From CAZCZZ01 sp964503335 (GTDB lineage: Bacteria; Verrucomicrobiota; Kiritimatiellia; CAIVKH01): DNA of 64,000 nt. Positions within the stretch are counted from its first letter, which is position 1; every line of letters begins with the position of its first letter. The notes under the pieces were generated by a model. That model searched no databases. It was not told the DNA's origin and saw nothing but the letters and a program-made list of their open reading frames with translations. Below, one piece after another: positions 17,047-26,324 of this stretch. The stretch is taken from assembly GCA_964503335.1 (NCBI GenBank), contig CAZCZZ010000015.1, positions 1-64,000 on the forward strand, written 5' to 3'. Position numbers and translations under genes: made by a program.

Positions 17047-19212
17047 CTAGTTTCCGAGGTCGATGTTCGACTCGGGGAAAGCAGTCAGCCAGAGCTGAAC
17101 CCAAACCTGATCGTCTTCATCTACCTTCTTGTAGCCTAGGCCATACCCAATGCAGCTCGTCTCGTGCTGGATGAAGTATGCCTGCTCTTCAAGTTCTTCC
17201 AGCTCAAGATCATACCGGGCGTAGATGTCGAACGACCACTTCGCATTCGGGAACAGGAGCAACTCGCCGGATATCAGGTCGGTCTTGTCGCGACGGTAGC
17301 GGTACTCAACGCTCGCCGAACTCAAATCGTCCATGATGTAGGAGATCTGCGTGTTGAACGTCGTGAACTCGCCTTCGTATGTGTCATAGGAACCGTCGAA
17401 GTCAATCGGCAGCCACTGCGCCAGGCGCAGCTCCGTGTCGAAGAAGATGTCGCTGAAGTCTTCCTGATCCTCCAGCTTCTCGATCCGGTAGTACGTATAG
17501 ACGTTCACATCCACAAGATCGTGGGCGATTCCATTGTAACGCGTCTGCCACTTGTTCCGCGCACCAAGCTGAATGTCATGGCGAAGGTCCAGGGTATCGA
17601 CGCTGTCAAACTGGGGTAGCTCGAATGGCCGCAGGTTGGGCTCAGGATTGTACGTATAGTCGATGTACGGCTCAGAAATATGACGTAGTCCGTCGCCGCT
17701 ATTCAGGACGATCACATCATCCCAGGCCTTGAACGCCTTGAAGGAGCTCTCCATACCGATTTCGTAGAGGCTTCGCACATCGCCGCCTTCCTGCGAAATA
17801 AAGTTCTCGACGACATTCGTCACCGACGACACGCCATTGGTGTCCGTCGTGACCAGGGTGTTGGTCCGAGAGCCGGAGGTAATGGTGTCGGAATAGTACG
17901 TGCCGCGGTAGCCGGTCCTCGGAATGACGTTCAGGAATCCGAAATGACGGGTCGGGTAGAAGAAGGTGTGCCGCGAATCCACGCGGAAGGCATCGTAATC
18001 CTCGCTGTCCGATCCATCGGGGAACACATGCTCCAACTGCGCCGCCGCGTTATCGCTCTCGTAGTAGAACGGCGTGTCGGCAATCTGCTGCCGCTGAATG
18101 TTCAGCGTGACTTCGGGCGTCCGGTCAATGTTGTCATAGAAGTCATTGAGCCGCTTGTTCACGAGCAGGCCTGCTGTGTACTTGTCGCCGCGATGCGTCA
18201 GGGAGACGCGGTTCTCCGGCTGCACGCCGTAGCGGAATTCCTTGTCGAAGAAGTCCTCGAGTACATCCGGATCGCTGAGGTAGTTCACATTGGCGATAAC
18301 GTAGTCGCGATCCGTGAAGCTCTGGAAGTGATTCAACCGCACGCGATAGCGCTCATTGTCCACGAGGCCTTCCTGCGCTTCCTCCTCCGCGGCATCCCGG
18401 AACGGCTCTTCATCGTCCGCGTAGTATACGTTGAACTCGCCGCTGTGCGTGTCGTTCGTGGCATCCCAAAGGAAGTCCTGTCCGCCGCCCCAGCCGCGCT
18501 TGCTACGGTAGTCGAGTCGTGTACGGCCCTTGAAGCCGGGGGCAATCTTGTAGTTGTAGGCCGAAAGAAGGAATGCGCCCTGGCGAGAGCTGTAGCCGGG
18601 GACGAACTCGAAGTACCGGTCGTGGCCTGTGAGGTTGCGGTTCAGGGTGGGCAGATACAGGAACGGGGCGATTCCGTAGTAGAGGAATACTCCCTTGGCG
18701 CGCAGCTTCGTACCATCGGTAAGCGTAGCTTCACGCGCGCGGATCTCGTAATCGGGATCATCACCTTCGCATGTCGTGATGCTGACGTTCTTCAGCAGGA
18801 ACTTATTGGACGCTATGCGCTCTGAGCTCTCGGCGCGGATGTAATAGGGATACTCGAATGCAGTGAACCCGCCCGTGGCGCCGGTCTTCGACTTGAGGTT
18901 GTACTTCAGCTCCTGGCCCTGCCAGATCTTGCCTTCCTTCTTGTACACGACATTGCCGCGCGCAAAGACGTCCTGCGTGTCAGTCTGGACTGTCATGTAG
19001 TCGGCGCTTAGCGTGTCTTCGCCCTGCGTGACGAGGACGTTACCGGAACCGATGAGCAGCTTCTTGTCCTCAAGATACTCGAGACTGTCGGCCTCAATCG
19101 ATGTCCCCTCTGGCAGCGGACTCGCGGACGTCTGTGCAGAAGCGTCGGGGGCATGAAGTGCCATGCAAAGTAGAACGACGCCAAGATACCAGAAGGGCTT
19201 TAATTGCTGCAT
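17047..19212 (-). CDS. lptD: LPS-assembly outer membrane protein LptD
   Basis: A 721-residue LptD (OstA/Imp). It has a signal peptide (MQQLKPFWYLGVVLLCMALH..., cleavage near ASAQ) and an N-terminal OstA/LptA-like beta-jellyroll at about 38-180 (EADSLEYLEDKKLLIGSGNV, LSADYMTVQTDTQDVFARGN). A long beta-barrel follows to the C-terminus. It inserts LPS into the outer leaflet together with LptE. Cysteines remain near TTCEGD (about 150) and TSCIGYGLGYKK (close to the end). These may form the inter-domain disulphide seen in other LptDs, but only one pair is evident. Its presence is strong evidence of an LPS-bearing diderm. Confidence 0.9.
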   Translation of the reverse strand: MQQLKPFWYLGVVLLCMALHAPDASAQTSASPLPEGTSIEADSLEYLEDKKLLIGSGNVLVTQGEDTLSADYMTVQTDTQDVFARGNVVYKKEGKIWQGQELKYNLKSKTGATGGFTAFEYPYYIRAESSERIASNKFLLKNVSITTCEGDDPDYEIRAREATLTDGTKLRAKGVFLYYGIAPFLYLPTLNRNLTGHDRYFEFVPGYSSRQGAFLLSAYNYKIAPGFKGRTRLDYRSKRGWGGGQDFLWDATNDTHSGEFNVYYADDEEPFRDAAEEEAQEGLVDNERYRVRLNHFQSFTDRDYVIANVNYLSDPDVLEDFFDKEFRYGVQPENRVSLTHRGDKYTAGLLVNKRLNDFYDNIDRTPEVTLNIQRQQIADTPFYYESDNAAAQLEHVFPDGSDSEDYDAFRVDSRHTFFYPTRHFGFLNVIPRTGYRGTYYSDTITSGSRTNTLVTTDTNGVSSVTNVVENFISQEGGDVRSLYEIGMESSFKAFKAWDDVIVLNSGDGLRHISEPYIDYTYNPEPNLRPFELPQFDSVDTLDLRHDIQLGARNKWQTRYNGIAHDLVDVNVYTYYRIEKLEDQEDFSDIFFDTELRLAQWLPIDFDGSYDTYEGEFTTFNTQISYIMDDLSSASVEYRYRRDKTDLISGELLLFPNAKWSFDIYARYDLELEELEEQAYFIQHETSCIGYGLGYKKVDEDDQVWVQLWLTAFPESNIDLGN

Positions 19213-19275
19213 GCGGTGCTCCCTGAAAAGTGACTGGACGGTAACAAACGCGAAGGAAAAGAGCCAAGGAGTTTT

Positions 19276-20184
19276 CTAAGGATCGGATGCAACGGGAACC
19301 AGTTCGACACCCGGACAGTCGCTGCAAGTGCCATCGGCCCTGGTATATCCCGTGAGGCAACGCGGACAATAGCCCCTGAAGCCGTGATTCGGGGCGAATT
19401 CGGGCCGGACCAGAGCCTCAACGTCCTCGCCTCGCTCCTTAAGCCAGGACGCCAACTGCTGCAATTGGGCTACTCGCCCCGCGGAATCGCCCGATGCATG
19501 TTGAGGGAAGCGCAGGTCCTGGATTACACGACGGAGCATCGGCCTGCACGTCTTGAGCGAGTCGAAGGCTGCAGCCACTGCGAAAGGATGAAAGCCCGCG
19601 AAGAGCGGGAGCGCCAGGGCGTCCCCTGCCCTCATCGCAATCGGTGGGCACAGGATCATCTTCACGCACTCGACCCGGCGCACTGCTTTGGCATCGGGAT
19701 AGAGAAACGAGTGTCCCATGGCGAAGAAGGTCACGACGACCAGCTCAAGAAGTAGCGTGACCACGGCAAGGATCCAGAACATCGGCGCGAATCCGAAATG
19801 GTAAACCAGGAGCGGCGACAGGATGAATACCCAGCAGAAGATCGCGAAGCCGGCGCCGTCTACGACCCCATGCACGGACCTCCACTCGTCCAGCCTTCTT
19901 CGGCATGCCGCGTCGTCCAATGACGCTACCGCGATGGGTGTGACTTCGGTCGCACTCTCCGACAAAGCTTTCGGTTTCTCGTCGACGATATGCGAAGGCT
20001 GGACGAGCGGGATCGGTGAAATCCAGTGTATGCTGCTCGCTCGCCCGCCCCACCCCCCCGTAACCGGCTCAAAACCGTCTCCAATCCGGCGTCTCAAAAG
20101 CCAGGCACCACGAGGCAGCAGAACGAAACATTCGGCCGCGTAGAGCAGCACGAGGACAGCAAGGAGCGACTGGGTCTCAGTCAT
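19276..20184 (-). CDS. Unknown membrane protein with C-terminal zinc-ribbon-like motif
   Basis: A 302-residue protein I do not recognise. Hydrophobic segments lie at about 5-24, 111-130 and 134-156, with a weaker one near 190-210. The C-terminus has two CxxC pairs, YCPRCLTGYTRADGTCSDC (273-290), a likely zinc ribbon. The segment between about 215 and 270 is soluble and helical (LQQLASWLKERGEDVEALV). It lies between DUF2167 and lptD on the same strand, 18 bp after DUF2167, so it is probably cotranscribed with it. It could be an envelope stress or quality-control protein, but nothing in the sequence proves this. Confidence 0.75.
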   Translation of the reverse strand: MTETQSLLAVLVLLYAAECFVLLPRGAWLLRRRIGDGFEPVTGGWGGRASSIHWISPIPLVQPSHIVDEKPKALSESATEVTPIAVASLDDAACRRRLDEWRSVHGVVDGAGFAIFCWVFILSPLLVYHFGFAPMFWILAVVTLLLELVVVTFFAMGHSFLYPDAKAVRRVECVKMILCPPIAMRAGDALALPLFAGFHPFAVAAAFDSLKTCRPMLRRVIQDLRFPQHASGDSAGRVAQLQQLASWLKERGEDVEALVRPEFAPNHGFRGYCPRCLTGYTRADGTCSDCPGVELVPVASDP

Positions 20185-20202
20185 GCGCAGATCGCCCGCG
20201 GG

Positions 20203-21069
20203 CTACTCACGGGACTTGCCGCTGAACATGCGCTTGAAGAAGGCACCGACACCGATCACTGCGACGACGATTACTTTCCAGAATTTCTGAAGCAGGCCCG
20301 TTTTGAGTGCAACAGCGGCCGCGCCACCGGTCACCAGCGCCGCGAGACCAATCTTCGCCAACTGGTCGCCCTGACGATACTCGGCGTACTTCTGGCCGCT
20401 CTGGAATTCATACTGCGCCAGACGTTCCGCGAGCACAGGTTGAAGCGCAGTGATCTGGGACGCATCCGCGACGAGCGTCACACGCATGACTCCTTTGCGA
20501 CCAAGGATTCGCACGTTGTGGTTCACGAACTCGCCCTCGTCGCCATCCGCTTTCAATCGGGTTGCCCATTCGAGATTGTGTGTCGCGGCGTTGTAGAACG
20601 GGGGCGTGTGCCAGTCGACGATATGAATCGCCGGCGCACCCATCTCCTGCCTCAGCTTGTTCGACTCCTCCGTGCCTGCCTTCATCGATTCCAGCATCGC
20701 CGCGGCATCAAGGCTGTCCTTCTCGTCGTCCTTCACGTAGCCGATGGGGTCAAATTCAAAGACTACGAACCACTCTAGATTCGTCGGGGCCAGCAATCCG
20801 ACCTCGACCTGCGTGGGCGGATTGCCCATCGCCGACATGAGCGTCCGGGTGTCATCGCCCTGCAGGAACACATAGCCGTCCGGGACCTGCACCTGGGCAA
20901 ACTCGTCAAGAACGCCGGTCGCCGGTCCCTCGAGCCACTTCAGGCTTTGGAGGAAGCTCTGCCCGCCGGCGTCCGTCGCTTCGACAGCAACCGGTTCCTG
21001 TGCACGAATCGATGACGGGACGACGAAAACGAGCAAGGCGAAAAGGCACAGGCGCAGGTACGGTGACAT
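20203..21069 (-). CDS. DUF2167 family membrane protein
   Basis: A 288-residue protein. It starts at ATG 21069, with AGAGGAG 8 bp upstream, and has a signal peptide (MSPYLRLCLFALLVFVVPSS). The central part has the DUF2167 pattern: a GYVFLQGDDTRTLMSAMGNP segment near 65-85, then IVDWHTPPFYNAATHNLEWA near 153-172 and FVNHNVRILGRKGVMRVTLV. The C-terminus carries two or three hydrophobic helices, including LAKIGLAALVTGGAAAVALK. Family members are predicted inner-membrane proteins of unknown function. Confidence 0.8.
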   Translation of the reverse strand: MSPYLRLCLFALLVFVVPSSIRAQEPVAVEATDAGGQSFLQSLKWLEGPATGVLDEFAQVQVPDGYVFLQGDDTRTLMSAMGNPPTQVEVGLLAPTNLEWFVVFEFDPIGYVKDDEKDSLDAAAMLESMKAGTEESNKLRQEMGAPAIHIVDWHTPPFYNAATHNLEWATRLKADGDEGEFVNHNVRILGRKGVMRVTLVADASQITALQPVLAERLAQYEFQSGQKYAEYRQGDQLAKIGLAALVTGGAAAVALKTGLLQKFWKVIVVAVIGVGAFFKRMFSGKSRE

Positions 21070-21126
21070 AAGCGATACTCCTCTTTCACCGCTTCTAGGG
21101 AAGCGCATGGCTCAATGCAATGAGAT

Positions 21127-21588
21127 TCAGGAACCGAGACGGACGATCCGGTCGAAGTGCGCTTTCTCGACGGGTTGTATGGAAAGACGCATTCCCCGCT
21201 TCAGGACGAGCAGTCCGACAAGCTCCGGATCGGCACGAAGTGCGTCGAGTGTAACGAATCGCTTGAAGACGCGATCAAACGCGACATCCACCACCATCCA
21301 GATGGGATTGTCCTTTGTCGATTTCGGATCGAAGAATTCGCTGCGCTTGTCCAGCGCGGACGGATCGGGATAGGCCGCGCTCGCCACCACCGCGATGCCT
21401 GCCACGCCGGGTGGTTCGACACTGGAGTGATAGAAGAGGACCTTATCCCCGACCCTCATCATGTCGCGCATGTAGTTTCGAGCCTGGTAGTTGCGAACTC
21501 CAGTCCACGCGGTTTTCCCGTCGCGCTTCAAGTCGAGGATGGAAAAGGCCTCGGGCTCACTCTTCATGAGCCAATGGGAGTTCGACAT
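21127..21588 (-). CDS. EVE domain protein
   Basis: A 153-residue single-domain EVE protein (PUA-like fold; relatives include human THYN1). Hallmarks are HWLMKSEPEAFSILDL at the start, WTGVRNYQARNYMRDM, and KVLFYHSSVEPPGVAGIAVV. EVE domains read modified bases in DNA or RNA in some systems; here it is a stand-alone copy with no restriction genes beside it. It lies 3 bp downstream of the FMN reductase gene. Confidence 0.88.
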   Translation of the reverse strand: MSNSHWLMKSEPEAFSILDLKRDGKTAWTGVRNYQARNYMRDMMRVGDKVLFYHSSVEPPGVAGIAVVASAAYPDPSALDKRSEFFDPKSTKDNPIWMVVDVAFDRVFKRFVTLDALRADPELVGLLVLKRGMRLSIQPVEKAHFDRIVRLGS

Positions 21589-21591
21589 GGC

Positions 21592-22173
21592 TCAGGCCTT
21601 CAGCTTCGCAAGGGTTCCGGCAAGCAGGGCACCAAGGCGCTCTGCCGCTTCCTGAAGTTTGGGATCCTTGAGACGGCCGTCAGCATCAAACGCCTTGTCC
21701 GCACCGCTTACCGTCAGTTGATCGGGCAGAACCAGGAAGCGGATGTTGGATAGCAGGGTCCTCAATTGGATTATGCCTCGCAGACCGCCGAACGGACCCG
21801 GCGACGCGCTCATGATGCAGGCGACTTTCCCCGCAAAGCATTCAAGGGGTTGTTCCCCGGGGCGCTTGCGAGAAGCCCAGTCGATGGCATTCTTCAAGAG
21901 AGCCGAGTATGTGCTGTTGTTTTCCGGTGATGAAAGCAGCACACCGTCGTGGGCGCGCAGGAGATCCTTGAACGCCTTGGCATTGGGATGCTCGCCCTCC
22001 CTCTCTTCCAGATCCTGGTCAAAGAGGGGCATCGGAAGATCGCGCAGGTCGAGGTATGTGACTTGCGCCCCGGCTTTGCGTGCGCCATCAGCCGCGACCT
22101 TCACGAGCATCTTGTTGAACGATCCGGAGCGAGCGCTGCCGGCAAATGCCAGAATTTTCGGCGTATACGTCAT
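21592..22173 (-). CDS. NADPH-dependent FMN reductase family protein
   Basis: A 193-residue flavodoxin-fold oxidoreductase (ChrR/YieF-like). It has KILAFAGSARSGSFNKML (phosphate loop) at the N-terminus, DLPMPLFDQDLE near 45, and SSPENNSTYSALLKNAIDWA near 81-100, the family signature for flavin binding. It reduces FMN-bound quinones, chromate or similar acceptors with NAD(P)H. It is probably cotranscribed with EVE downstream. Confidence 0.88.
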   Translation of the reverse strand: MTYTPKILAFAGSARSGSFNKMLVKVAADGARKAGAQVTYLDLRDLPMPLFDQDLEEREGEHPNAKAFKDLLRAHDGVLLSSPENNSTYSALLKNAIDWASRKRPGEQPLECFAGKVACIMSASPGPFGGLRGIIQLRTLLSNIRFLVLPDQLTVSGADKAFDADGRLKDPKLQEAAERLGALLAGTLAKLKA

Positions 22174-22209
22174 GCGGGATGAGGACTCCGGATTAGGTGC
22201 ACGACTGCG

Positions 22210-24711
22210 TTAACTCGCGCCGGCCAATTGGCCAAACTTGAGCTTGTCGCCGTCCGCCGTCACATCGACCACTTCGGCGCTGTTCAGATTGCCGCGCAGA
22301 ATCTCCTCTGCCAGCGGGTCTTCCAGATGGCGCTCCACCGCGCGGCGCATCGGACGGGCGCCGTATTGCGGATCGAATCCCTTGGTCATCAGGAACTCCT
22401 TCGCGGAATCCGCGAGGTGCAACTCGATGTGCTTGTGCGCAAGCCGTTCCTTCACCTTGGCCACCTCGAGGTCGAGAATCTTGAACACATCCTCCTTGGT
22501 GAGCTGGCGGAACACGATCAGGTCGTCGATACGGTTCAAGAGCTCGGGACGGAATACACGCTTCGATTCCTCCAGCATCTGGGATTTCAGCCGGTCGTAG
22601 TCGGCATTTGCGGTCTGCTCGCCGAAGCCCAGGCCCGAACCCTTGCGCAGGATATCCGCACCGATGTTCGACGTCATGATCACGACCGTATTCTTGAAAT
22701 CGACTGCGCGGCCAAGGCTGTCCGTGAGCTTACCCTCTTCCAGGATCTGGAGCAGGATGTGCATGACGTCGGGATGCGCCTTTTCAATTTCGTCGAAAAG
22801 GACAACCGAGTAAGGCCGGCGACGCACCTTTTCGGTCAGCTGACCGCCTTCATCATATCCAACGTATCCGGGCGGCGAGCCGACGAGGCGCGATACGGCG
22901 AACTTCTCCATGTACTCTGACATGTCGATCTGTATCAGCGCGTTCGAATCGTTGAACATGAATTCCGCCATCGCCTTCGCGAGGAGCGTCTTGCCGACAC
23001 CTGTCGGGCCGAGGAAGATGAAGGACCCGATCGGGCGCCGCGGATCGCGAAGGTCCGCGCGTGACCGACGAAGCGCCTTGGAGATGGAAACGACAGCCTC
23101 TTTCTGGCCGATAACCGCCTTTTCAAGCTCTTCTTCCATGCGAAGCAGCCGGAGCATTTCCTTCTCTTCCATCCGCGCCACAGGCACACCGGTCCACTTG
23201 GCGACGACGGTCATCATGTCTTCGGCCGACACGGGAACGATGGTCTCGTCACGCGTCTTGCGCCAGGCGGCCATGACTTTTTCAAGGTCCTCGGATGAAA
23301 TTCTCTCTTCATCGCGAAACGCCGCCGCTTCTTCAAAGTGTTGGGCGCGAATGGCCTCTTCCTTCTTGCGACGGATATCCTCGATCTTATGTTCCTTGTC
23401 CTTGATCTCTGGAGGCCGCGTCATGGCGGAGATGCGGGCGCGCGCCCCGGCTTCATCCATGACATCGATCGCCTTGTCGGGAAGGAACCGGTCGTTGAGA
23501 TATCGCGAGGAATACTCGGCTGCAGCACGGAGCGCTTCGTCCGTGATCTTGGCGTGGTGATGCGACTCGTAGCGGGGACGAAGCCCCTTCAGGATCTCGA
23601 TGGTTTCTTCCACCGTGGGCTCACGGACCATGACGGTCTGGAAGCGGCGTTCCAAGGCGGCATCCTTCTCGATGAACTTGCGGTATTCCGTGAGCGTGGT
23701 CGCACCAATGCACTGCATCTCGCCGCGGGATAGCGCGGGCTTGATGATGTTGGAGGCATCCATCGCGCCTTCGGCTGAACCTGCGCCAACAATCGTGTGC
23801 AGCTCGTCGATGAAGAGGATCACGTTCTTGTTCCGCTTGATCTCGTCCATCACAGCCTTGATGCGCTCTTCAAACTGCCCGCGATACTTCGTACCGGCGA
23901 CCATAAGCGCAAGATCCAGCGTGATCACCTTCTTGCCGCGAAGCAGTTCGGGGACATCGCCTTTCGAGATCGACTGCGCAAGACCTTCGACGATCGCCGT
24001 CTTGCCCACGCCGGCCTCTCCGAGGAGGACGGGGTTGTTCTTGCTGCGGCGGCAAAGGATCTGGATGACGCGCTCAATCTCGCTCGCCCGGCCGATGACA
24101 GGGTCCAACTCGTTCTTCACGGCGAGTTCAGTCAGGTCGCGGCCAAAGGTGCTCAACGCGGGCGTCTTTGATTCGCGGTTGCCGCTGCCCTGTGGCTGGC
24201 CGCCGGGATTACTGCCTTGGGATTGCGGCTCGCCGGAACCTTGCGAGGATGCCTGAGGATCGCTCTCGGGTTCGTAGTTCGGATCGAGCTCCTTCATGAT
24301 CTCGATACGCGTCTTCTCAAGATCGACATTCAGATTCCTCAAAACACGGGCCGCAACACCCTCGCCTTCGCGCAGCAAGCCAAGGAGGATATGTTCCGTT
24401 CCGACGTAGGCATGATTCAGGGCGCGGGCCTCGCTGCCTGCCAGTGCGAGGACCTTTTTGACGCGAGGCGTAAACGGCAGGTTGCCCACCGTCTTTGTTT
24501 CCGGGCCGACCCCGACGGCCTTCTCCACTTCAAGGCGCACCGCTTCCAGGTTGATGCCCATGCGCTGGAGGACATTGACAGCGACACCCTGGCCTAACGC
24601 GATGATGCCGAGCAGGATATGCTCGGTTCCCACGTAGCCATGATTAAAACGATCCGCTTCCTTGCGGGCCAACTGGAGCACTTGCTGTGCACGCGGCGTA
24701 AAGTTGTTCAT
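22210..24711 (-). CDS. clpC: ClpC-type AAA+ unfoldase
   Basis: An 833-residue Hsp100 unfoldase. Two Clp N-terminal repeats (about 1-145) are followed by a Gly/Ser/Gln-rich linker (about 150-180). AAA module 1 has GEAGVGKTAIVEGLAQ. A UVR-type middle domain (EEAIRAQHFEEAAAFRDEE) comes next. AAA module 2 has GPTGVGKTLLAKAMAEF and SEYMEKFAVSRLVGSPPGYV. Partnered with ClpP, it degrades proteins. In Gram-positives, McsB-phosphorylated arginines mark its substrates. Here it directly follows mcsA-mcsB (7 bp gap), so the same pathway is likely. clpP is not in the window. Confidence 0.95.
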   Translation of the reverse strand: MNNFTPRAQQVLQLARKEADRFNHGYVGTEHILLGIIALGQGVAVNVLQRMGINLEAVRLEVEKAVGVGPETKTVGNLPFTPRVKKVLALAGSEARALNHAYVGTEHILLGLLREGEGVAARVLRNLNVDLEKTRIEIMKELDPNYEPESDPQASSQGSGEPQSQGSNPGGQPQGSGNRESKTPALSTFGRDLTELAVKNELDPVIGRASEIERVIQILCRRSKNNPVLLGEAGVGKTAIVEGLAQSISKGDVPELLRGKKVITLDLALMVAGTKYRGQFEERIKAVMDEIKRNKNVILFIDELHTIVGAGSAEGAMDASNIIKPALSRGEMQCIGATTLTEYRKFIEKDAALERRFQTVMVREPTVEETIEILKGLRPRYESHHHAKITDEALRAAAEYSSRYLNDRFLPDKAIDVMDEAGARARISAMTRPPEIKDKEHKIEDIRRKKEEAIRAQHFEEAAAFRDEERISSEDLEKVMAAWRKTRDETIVPVSAEDMMTVVAKWTGVPVARMEEKEMLRLLRMEEELEKAVIGQKEAVVSISKALRRSRADLRDPRRPIGSFIFLGPTGVGKTLLAKAMAEFMFNDSNALIQIDMSEYMEKFAVSRLVGSPPGYVGYDEGGQLTEKVRRRPYSVVLFDEIEKAHPDVMHILLQILEEGKLTDSLGRAVDFKNTVVIMTSNIGADILRKGSGLGFGEQTANADYDRLKSQMLEESKRVFRPELLNRIDDLIVFRQLTKEDVFKILDLEVAKVKERLAHKHIELHLADSAKEFLMTKGFDPQYGARPMRRAVERHLEDPLAEEILRGNLNSAEVVDVTADGDKLKFGQLAGAS

Positions 24712-24718
24712 CGTTTTT

Positions 24719-25789
24719 TTACTCCTCGCGGCATCGGGCGATTGCCAGCTTGGCTCTCACCAGACGCGCGCGAGATCGGTCTCGCTCTTTCGTCTTCAGG
24801 ATCTTTCCATCAATCTTCTGTAGGTGCCCCGGCTGAGTCAACAGCAACAGCTCATCGATAACCCGCCGATCCCCAATGCGCAATATACCCAAATCGATAC
24901 CCAAACGCAAACCAGAGAGCAGGTCTAATGCCTCTTTTGAGGAAAGAATGTGAGCATGCGACAAAATCCCGAACGCGCGACCGACATGATCCCGCAAAAT
25001 GGGGTCTTTCTTGTCCAGGAGCCTGCTTCGGGCGTTCTTCTCGTGCTCGATGATCTCCAGGACAATTTGTTCAATATTGGTCACAATATCGTCCTCGCGC
25101 TCGCCCAGCGTGATCTGGTTCGAGATCTGGAACATATTGCCCATGGCTTCCGTGCCTTCGCCCCAGAGGCCCCGGACTGCCAGCCCGATCTTGCCCATGC
25201 CCTTGATGACTGGATTGATCTCGTTCATCAGGACCAGTCCGGGCAAATGGAGCATGACGCTGGCTCGCAGTCCGGTCCCGACATTCGTCGGGCACGCCGT
25301 AAGGTAGCCAAGCCGCGGTGAAAAGGCATACGGAAGGACCATCTCTATGGCCGTGTCGAGCTGATTGACCACGGACCACGTCCCGCGCAAATCCAGTCCG
25401 GGCTTCATAGCCTGCAGACGAAGATGGTCCTCTTCGTTCACCATGACCGAGAGACCCTCGTCCAGTCGACCCACCAGTCCGCTGCCCCTGCCCTTCTCAG
25501 CCTGTTCGCGGCTGATGAGGTGACGTTCAAAAAGGACGTGCCGGTCCAGTTCGTTGAGGTCGGCCATCCCGACGACGAAACCCGGAGTGAGAAGATCGAT
25601 ACCTGAAAGCATGGGGGTGATACGCTTCCAGATTCGCTCACACTCTTCCTCACCCGCCCAGCCAGGAAACGCGGACTCCTTAAGATTCCTCGCCAGCCGG
25701 ATGCGGCTGCTCACGACGATCCCGGAATCTGGACCTGGCTGCAGCCACGCGCCAGGCTGCTGCAGGAGTTTATCGACGGTTGAACTCAT
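24719..25789 (-). CDS. mcsB: Protein arginine kinase McsB
   Basis: A 356-residue phosphagen-kinase-like protein arginine kinase. Conserved parts are SSRIRLARN (27-35), VNEEDHLRLQ (117-126), LTACPTNVGTGLRASV (163-178, with the active-site Cys166) and LVLMNEINPVIKGMGKIGL. The C-terminal McsB domain is complete. It phosphorylates arginine in proteins and so tags them for ClpC. It overlaps mcsA by 4 bp (ATGA), so McsA, its activator, is co-produced. Confidence 0.94.
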   Translation of the reverse strand: MSSTVDKLLQQPGAWLQPGPDSGIVVSSRIRLARNLKESAFPGWAGEEECERIWKRITPMLSGIDLLTPGFVVGMADLNELDRHVLFERHLISREQAEKGRGSGLVGRLDEGLSVMVNEEDHLRLQAMKPGLDLRGTWSVVNQLDTAIEMVLPYAFSPRLGYLTACPTNVGTGLRASVMLHLPGLVLMNEINPVIKGMGKIGLAVRGLWGEGTEAMGNMFQISNQITLGEREDDIVTNIEQIVLEIIEHEKNARSRLLDKKDPILRDHVGRAFGILSHAHILSSKEALDLLSGLRLGIDLGILRIGDRRVIDELLLLTQPGHLQKIDGKILKTKERDRSRARLVRAKLAIARCREE

Positions 25790-26301
25790 GGCTTGTCGCT
25801 CTTGTCCGCGTCAGAAAGTTCAGTGCGCAAGTGCTGGATTCGATCCCTCAAGCGTGCGGCCTCTTCGTAGTTCTCGGAGCTGATTGCTTTGTCGAGGTCC
25901 TGCTGCACCTTGGATAGCTCTATGCTGGCCCGAACGCGTGTGCCCTCAGCCGCAGGGATTTTTCCTATGTGCTGCTCGCTGCGATGCATCGCTTTCAAGA
26001 GCGGCGGCAGTTCCTCGGCAAAAGCTTCGTAGCAGGTCGGACACCCGAATCGACCGGTCTTCTTGAAGTCGGTTCGCCGCATATGGCACTTCGGACAGGA
26101 ACGTTCCGTCGCGGGCGTCGTCGCCGGTTCCTTCTGAACTCCCATGCCGAGCAGGATGTCGGTGATCGAAATAGGCCCCTGGAGGTCAAAGCCGCTCTGT
26201 GCCGCACACTCTTCACAGAGGTGCAGTTTCTTGATTGAGCCGTCGACAACCTGCGTAAGATGCACGGTCGCCTCGCGCTCCTTGCACAGCTCGCACATCA
26301 T
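25786..26301 (-). CDS. mcsA: McsA, zinc-binding activator of McsB
   Basis: A 171-residue protein with two double CxxC zinc sites: MCELC with LCEEC (residues 3-34), and CPKCHMRRTDFKKTGRFGCP with the following C (about 69-91). A C-terminal UVR motif, LDKAISSENYEEAARLRDRI, is also present. This is the McsA layout, and the gene order mcsA-mcsB-clpC is the one known from Bacillus. ctsR, the repressor that heads the Bacillus operon, is missing; ilvE lies 23 bp upstream instead. Confidence 0.92.
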   Translation of the reverse strand: MMCELCKEREATVHLTQVVDGSIKKLHLCEECAAQSGFDLQGPISITDILLGMGVQKEPATTPATERSCPKCHMRRTDFKKTGRFGCPTCYEAFAEELPPLLKAMHRSEQHIGKIPAAEGTRVRASIELSKVQQDLDKAISSENYEEAARLRDRIQHLRTELSDADKSDKP

Positions 26302-26324
26302 CTCAACACGCCCCCCGGCCTGAC

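Noticed and set aside
17944..18825. 293-residue plus-strand frame opposite lptD
   Set aside because: Val- and Glu-rich shadow of the barrel codons.
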